Source: BJ22 sp031405895
GTDB taxonomy: Bacteria > Planctomycetota > Planctomycetia > Pirellulales > Pirellulaceae
Assembly: GCA_031405895.1 (NCBI GenBank)
Contig: JANOFL010000220.1
Location: 1 to 23,669, forward strand
DNA length: 23,669 nt
Direction of reading: 5' to 3'
Below are positions 15,301 through 20,900 of the stretch, in pieces (positions within the stretch are counted from its first letter, which is position 1; each line of letters begins with the position of its first letter). Below the pieces are notes generated by a model. It saw only the letters and a list, made by a program, of their open reading frames with translations. It had not been told where the DNA came from and did no database searches. Made by a program: the position numbers and the translations under genes.

Positions 15301-17897
15301 ACCAGCCGCCAGAAGACCAGCCGGCCATCGGCCAGCCCAGCGACTCCGCGCGGAGCACTCGCGAGGCTGTCGAGCGCGGTCACCTTGCCGCCCAGTCCGA
15401 GCCGTGGCAGGTCGAGATTTCCGAGCAGGCCGGCGCGACGAATCGCCCAGTTGTCGAACTTCGGCAACCGGCCCTGGGAGGTCATCGTTTCGTACTTGGC
15501 CGGATTGACGAGGTCGCCCAGCAAATCGGCTCCACGCGCAATATCGGCCTGTTCAAGCTGAATCTTCGCAAGCGCAAGATTGGCGGAATAGTTCTGTAGT
15601 TCGATCTGGGCTGCACGGTTTTGGGCCAAAGCTCTTTGCTCGATGGCCTTCGTCTCGTTCGTCTCGGCGAGCGTCCGCTGTTCGTTTGCAGTGCGCTCGT
15701 TGCTCAACGCCAGCTCGCGCTGCTCGTTGGCAATCCGCGCGTTTGTCTCGGCAAGCGTCCGCTGTTCGTTCGCCGTGCGCTCATTGTTCAGCGCCAGCTC
15801 GCGCTGCTCGTTGGCTGTCCGCTCATTAGTCTCGGCAAGCTTCCGCTGTTCGTTTGCCGTCTCGAGGTTTGTCTCCGCAATGCCCGTCTGCTTCTTTGCC
15901 TCATTGGCGTTGACGACAGCGTCGCGCCATTTCCACGCCGCAAGACCGAACAGCCCTGACATTCCGACCAGCGCGCCCAGGATCACGGCCGCGAGGACCT
16001 TGCGCAGGCGTTTGAACCGCATCCCGCGGCTGTCGGCTTCGGCCTTGGCCTTGACCGCCTCGCGGTAGAGGGCGGCTTCGTTCGGGACCTGCTGGTTGAG
16101 CGTCTGGAGGCAAAGGTCAAAGTCCCCCTTGTCGAAGGCGCACTGTCCGTAGGCGAAGCGGGCCTGAGCGAGGCCTTCGGTCGCTGCGCGGTTGGCGGGC
16201 CAGAGATCGACCGCGTCCTGAAAACCAAAAATCGTCCGCGAAAACTGCTCGTAATTCTTCGTTTTGAGGGCGTCGCGGAGCTGGTCGATCGCGCGCTCGG
16301 CCAGCAGGATGCTCTGCGCGTGCCGGCGGTACTCGCGGATCGCGTCCTGCATCGACTCGACCGACGGATAGCGGTCGACTGGGTCGGACTGCATCGCGCG
16401 GTAGGCGATGTCGAGCAGCGGGTCGGAAATCTGGACCGGGATGATCTCGTTGCGATAAGCGTTGGTGCAACACTCGGTCAGCGTTTGGCCGGTGTGTGGC
16501 GGGTGACCGGTGACGACCTGGAAGAGGATCGCGCCAAGGAGATAGATGTCACTGGCGGCCCCGATCCGGTCGATTTCGTGGCCGGCCATTTCGGGAGCCA
16601 TGTACGCCGGACTGCCGCCCAGGCCGAAGGTCCGGTCCTGTTCGGGCTTGACCGCGAGCCCCCAGTCGGTGACGAGGACTTCACCGTAAGGCCCCAGCAT
16701 GGTGTTCTGGGGCTTGAGGTCGCGGTGGATGACGCCGCGGGAGTGGGCGAAAGCGACTGCATCGGCGACCTTCATCAGGACGTCGACGTTTTCATCGCGG
16801 GTCTTGCTTGCGATCGCGTCCTGCCACTCCGTGCCGATGATCTGCTTCATCGAATAGAACAGCATCCCGTCCTGACTGATCCCAAGCTCGTAGATCGGAA
16901 CGATGTTGGGATGATTGAGGTCGCCCGTGATCTGGGCTTCGTAGAAAAAGCTCAGCTGGCGGCGGCTCTGGGTCGCCTGCTGTTTCTTGCGCCGGACTGC
17001 AGCCCGGCGATGGCGGTCCTGTTCGGCGGCGGCTACCTCGACCGTCATGTGGCGGGCACCCGTGGTTGCACCCGCGTCGGCGGCACCTTCTTCGTCGAGC
17101 CGGACGTCCTTCATGACTTTGAGCGCGACAACACGGCCGATCCCGGTCTGCTTCGCGGCGTAGACGATCCCCATCGAGCCGCTGCCGAGCTTCTCGATCA
17201 CGAGGTAATCGGTCAGCCTGTCGGCGGGGGCCGGTGAAAGGCCATCGACATCGCCCGCGACGACCCGTTTGGCCACGCGGTCAAAGACCGAATCACTCGC
17301 CTGGCCCGCCCCGCCCATGGAATGCATCGGGTTCTGGCTGGAACCCGCCGCACCGTCCCAGAGCCGTTTGAGCCTTCCGGCCGAACCTGACGCGCCGTCG
17401 CCACTGCCACCCGCCGCGGCGGCTTCCAGCGACGAACCGTAGGGCAGTGTTCCCGCCGTGTCGCCCGGCGTTCCGGCCGATGGCGCGGCCGACATTGGCA
17501 AAGTCTTCAAGTGATCCGTGTTGGGATCGCTGGATGGTTGCGCGCCAGCCCCGGCTTCTTCCGGGGCCAGGGTTTCCATGAACGCCGTGCCGGACCCGGT
17601 TGGCGGCGTGGCACCCGCCGAGGCGGGCTGGGCCGGAAGGTCCAGCGTTGCACCGCCGACGGGGCTGGCAGGAGGAGTTTTCCCTCCGCCGTTCTTTCCC
17701 TTCTTTCCGTTCTTCTTTGGTGGCGCGGGCGGCGGGACCTGGTGCGTCGCCGGATCAAGCGTTCCCGTGCCAGGCTGTTCAGCCGCGGGTGCGGCACCGG
17801 CCTCAGCCGCGATCGGGCAAGCCTTGGGGTCGCCGTGGTGCGGACAGCCTGACAGGCCACCACTCACATCCAGCTTGCATTGAGGACATACACGCAT
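12396..17897 (-). CDS. Receptor-like Ser/Thr protein kinase with beta-propeller tail
   Basis: The 1833-residue protein begins with a small Cys cluster (CPQC at 4-7, C18, C27), likely a zinc-binding ribbon, then a Pro/Gly/Ala-rich linker to about 225. The kinase domain spans about 231-525: glycine loop GSGSMGIV (238-245), VALK lysine K260, HRDLKPQN (391-398, catalytic D393), DWG (D411, replacing DFG as in many planctomycete kinases) and APE (434-436). A single membrane helix lies at about 634-654. Six 14-residue coiled-coil repeats occupy 677-760. From about 838 to the end are WD40-like beta-propeller blades (LVFWRL, LLVWDRT, VQVWRR, GHAGADVVFLGFSPDGNTLV). It is expected to phosphorylate proteins in the cytoplasm in response to an outside cue. 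GGAG at 17906-17909 is eight bases before the ATG. Confidence 0.93.
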   Translation of the reverse strand: MRVCPQCKLDVSGGLSGCPHHGDPKACPIAAEAGAAPAAEQPGTGTLDPATHQVPPPAPPKKNGKKGKNGGGKTPPASPVGGATLDLPAQPASAGATPPTGSGTAFMETLAPEEAGAGAQPSSDPNTDHLKTLPMSAAPSAGTPGDTAGTLPYGSSLEAAAAGGSGDGASGSAGRLKRLWDGAAGSSQNPMHSMGGAGQASDSVFDRVAKRVVAGDVDGLSPAPADRLTDYLVIEKLGSGSMGIVYAAKQTGIGRVVALKVMKDVRLDEEGAADAGATTGARHMTVEVAAAEQDRHRRAAVRRKKQQATQSRRQLSFFYEAQITGDLNHPNIVPIYELGISQDGMLFYSMKQIIGTEWQDAIASKTRDENVDVLMKVADAVAFAHSRGVIHRDLKPQNTMLGPYGEVLVTDWGLAVKPEQDRTFGLGGSPAYMAPEMAGHEIDRIGAASDIYLLGAILFQVVTGHPPHTGQTLTECCTNAYRNEIIPVQISDPLLDIAYRAMQSDPVDRYPSVESMQDAIREYRRHAQSILLAERAIDQLRDALKTKNYEQFSRTIFGFQDAVDLWPANRAATEGLAQARFAYGQCAFDKGDFDLCLQTLNQQVPNEAALYREAVKAKAEADSRGMRFKRLRKVLAAVILGALVGMSGLFGLAAWKWRDAVVNANEAKKQTGIAETNLETANEQRKLAETNERTANEQRELALNNERTANEQRTLAETNARIANEQRELALSNERTANEQRTLAETNETKAIEQRALAQNRAAQIELQNYSANLALAKIQLEQADIARGADLLGDLVNPAKYETMTSQGRLPKFDNWAIRRAGLLGNLDLPRLGLGGKVTALDSLASAPRGVAGLADGRLVFWRLVMKSTGENTSEPVLEAESATDANWPIKAAIDSIALSPTGDEVVFSVATAGEESTVYSWKPDSTAAPVALRAAERRAIQGLVMTGRHLIAGLNGGLLVWDRTSSGWETRDPEAIRQVRGRLRSMQLAGENRLLVVAELNGRLNLHDIRLDGSEPRTLKLADDIASELSAAAWLPSGETLVLGLRDGRLLSASLSGDAVDETRELLPRRHSSAVRSIRVHNDGSLLTTGEERVVQVWRRSESSLAGWEHEQQLAGTRDNVGSVAFAGTASAVLAIGADGQALIWETGRQQQRRRLERVNPDATAGAEIAPVVATFFPAGTSEAISIDRNGVIGHWNIDDGTVLSVGENGPFDFTGHTPGSSLLDAVLDETAGVLVTVAALPQAGQAEAGYVLTVEGKEHEFCQWDLATGRMASRWYGPASPGRRLSLFEKGQSLMVSGNASALTAYTLTGQSSRLQNQNFSSALLACPNPAEPEQLMLVASTGALRLLDRAGNELAISSDLYPDKLDVLQAAWTPDGQRFLVLQQKGSLAVFTVAAGKLSPARVYGFDVTTPTEHWNVDLLAGSGDAGETAAIAVREGSGQTGGTTRLFNVLFASEPATGIKADRTVDGHQYLVHGTDGSPAFFSGAVAAVVEGDGNLRGVLRGNQSVWVATTSGNLRGLDQSLQDQEPLGRPTIVAATASAAGNRLLALSTAGDLWRADRSGQGSGWAWTRLSATAAAGSRIELSGDGQQLLVTETGAGAGSVRVLSAESGEPVRELDSLVVASWVPGSPGQLAAIAADGSVSRIDIASGESAAIGSVDLAGRTPGQLHWLNEAWADGSTDQWLVAQSNAAGGADRLDYLLFMAAAGDAAGETRTRAVQLEIPAGARLAFSPTEAIFALGDGGSVSIRFAAPGLGEPNAPLFDLAGHAGADVVFLGFSPDGNTLVTADNQSRQFGWMSVDRMKGIPPTSALARQARPEPELTTTASRGQ
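15618..15869 (-). repeat. Six 42-bp tandem repeats in the kinase gene (14-residue units)
   Basis: Residues 677-760 are six copies of NERTANEQR(E/T)LA(E/L)(T/N). Units alternate ELALN and TLAET endings, giving a higher 28-residue (84-bp) period. The heptad-compatible pattern (two heptads per unit) predicts a coiled coil just beyond the membrane helix, a plausible dimerisation stalk between membrane and propeller. The DNA copies are close enough to expand or contract by slippage. Confidence 0.8.
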
Positions 17898-17977
17898 GAC
17901 TCAGACTCCGGAAAAGGCAGCTGCGTTGCCGACAGCCGTTCAGTTGGTTCGGTGGGTGGGTGGTCGACTCATCGGTA

Positions 17978-20900
17978 TCAGATCTTGCCGGCCAGCTGAC
18001 GCAGGCGACGGCTGCGCCGCGCCGAACGGGTGAAGCTGACGGGTGCCACGGTTTTGTCGTCGCCGGCCGGTTTGCCTTCGCCATCCGTCAGCCACGGCTG
18101 GCGCGACTGCTGCAACAGCCAGAGCGACCCGGCGATCAGGCCAGCCGACGCCCGCACCGGTTCGGGACGGGTTGAGGGGGATTCTGTCGTGATCGCGGCT
18201 GAATCGCCGGACGGCGCTGTTCCTGCCTCGTTCCCGTCATTCGCGTTCGTCCCATCGGACGAATCTGGCGGATTGGACAGATCTTTGTCGCCACCGGAAT
18301 CGGCGGGAGGGACCGCGGCGGGAATCGCGGGCAGGATCAGCATCGGCGGCCGCTGGCCCTGTTCACCGCTGTCTTCGTCGAAATCGCGGAGCGGAAAGAC
18401 ATCGCGAACGGTGACGTTCCCGTTCAGATCGCGTTCGACAATCGCGTAAGGGTCGCTGGGCTGGGCCGGATCGTTGAGCAGTTTCTGCTTCTCGGCCGCC
18501 AGTTCTTCGGGTGTCGGCGAAGCCCCCTGTTTGCCTGCGATGGTCGTGACCTTGGCGGCCCGCTGTTCGCGATCATCCGCGGCCTGGCCTGCGTCCGTTT
18601 CGCCGTCCGCGGCCGACTGGGCCTCAATCTGGCGTTTGACTTCCTCGAAACCAGGGACTTCGTCAGCGTCCACCTGGCCGTTGAGGTTGCGGTCATCGTA
18701 GTCGACCCGCCAGATTGCGACTTCACTGGTTTTTTCCGGCTGGGAAGCCGGTTCGTAGGCCACCGTGGGCGATGCAAAGGGCGGCTGTTCGATCAGCGTG
18801 GTTGTGAAATTCGGCACGCCCAGCGGCGGCACGGATGGCGGCTCGGGCGGAATCACGATCCCGCCACCGGTCCCTTCGCTGACCACGAAGTCGATTGAGT
18901 CAACCTCTACCGCCAGGTCCGCAGCGCCACCGTTCTCGAACAGAAAGAAATCGTCCGCGCGGCGAATCGCGGCGAAGGTTGGCAACAGCTGGTTGGAGTT
19001 GAGGAACACATCGGTGAAAGGTGTGTTCCGCTCAAACACCGCGGCCAACGTCGGGTCGGTCGCCCGGAACGCGGCCAGGGCGGCCAAGTTGGGCACCTTG
19101 GGAGCAAGTCCCTGTTCGCCCTGGTTTTCAAAGGCTTCAATCAGGCCATCGGCGTAGGCGACAAAGGCCGAGAATCCCGCTTCGCCCAGGTTTCCGAACT
19201 GCAACGCGACGCGCTGCAGGACATGCGTCCGGAAATCTTCCGGCAGGACTGACCCGTCCTCGGGGATGACAAACTTCGTCGATGTCATCGTCGCGCTGTC
19301 GAGCTCGATCCCTTCGCCGCCGTTGAAGAAAATGGCGCGCAGGAAATTGTCCGGATCGAACGGGTTGCGGTTGATGAAGTTGACCGTCTGGTTGGAGGCC
19401 GCCGCGCTATTGATTGCCGTACCGATCACGAAGGGCAGCATCGGCATGACGACTGGCGCGAACTCCAAATTGCCACCCGCGATCAGAACGATTCCGCCTT
19501 CGGTCCCGTTGCTGCTACGCGTCTGCACATTGCCGGCCACCGTCAGGTGCGCTGCCGCTCCCTCCGTTTCGAGATAAATGTTCGGACTAACGGAGTCGAT
19601 GGACCCGTCGCCGGCCATCACGGAACCCAACGTCAGGGATCCTGTATTCCGGATGAACAACGCGTAGCCAACTGTGTCGAAGCGGGTCTGGTATGCGAAC
19701 CGGTTCATCGTATCCGTGGTGACCGTTCCCCCGTTTGCATTTAGGGAACCCAGAAACGCCTGCCCGGCCGTATTGGCCATTTCGTTCTCGAGAACCGACT
19801 GAAATGCAGCGAGGACCGAATTCAATCTCACACTCGCCGTCAGCCGGTTGACTTCCACGTCGTGCAGATGGGCAAAAGTGCCGGCCGTGACCGTCAGCTC
19901 GTTGCCGGCCACCCGTGCCGCGTTCGACTCGTCGATGCTGACGCCCGCGTCGAGCGCAACATTGCCGCTGCCGGTCGTGACCGCGGCCGCGAGGAAGATG
20001 TCGGCGGTGGCGATCAGCGAGACATCGCCCGAACCGGTTGTCACCGCCGCGTTGACTATGATGTCGCTGGCCGCGCCGGTCGCCGTCAGGCTGATGTCGC
20101 CCGAGCCGGCCACGGTGACCGTCGAACCGACCGGGAAACGGTCGGCCTCGGCTGCCGGCGAATCGGGTGCGACAGCCCGCACCGGCCGCGAAAGCGTCAG
20201 CACATTGGCTGCAATCGCCGTGATCCGGGCCACAAACGGCGTATCATCGGCGTCGACCAGCCGAATCGTCTGACCCACGGCAAAACCGGTGGCGTCGGTG
20301 ACCGTGATGGTGGTCACGCCATTCAAGGCCGCCGCCGCAAGCGTTGTGGCCGTGCTGGTGAAGCTGAACAGTTCGGCTTCCGGACCAATCGTGATTGTTC
20401 CACCAGCGGTCAGCGTGATCGAGCCCGAACCGTGGGCGGCGATGCCCAGATCGTCGTTGTCGGCGCCCTCGGTGACCGTGATCGCGCCGCCGGCTGTCAG
20501 CTCGACATCGCCGTTGAAAGTCGTGGTCAGATCGTCGAGGGCGACGAGCGTCCGCGATTCAGTTTCCGGCGTCGTGCTGCTGTTGAAGCGGGCCCGCGCG
20601 ACCGCGACACTGACCGTTACCGCGTTGACGTGACCGACGGTGATGGCGTTGGCCTCGTTGAGGAAGATTCCGCCGGAACTGCGCGCGGCAACGGTGCCGA
20701 CAGCGGTTTCGAGGGCGTCCGCCGCGGTGCCGATCGTGCCGCCAGCAGTCATCCGCAGATTTGTGGCCGTGACGTTGTTCGCCGCGCCGTTGCCGTCGAG
20801 GATGCTTCCCCCGGTCGAGTCCAGCCCAACGTTGAAGGCCACCAGCCGTCCCAGTGTAATATCGCCGGGCGCCTGAATGACCAGCGAACTGCCGGCCGTG

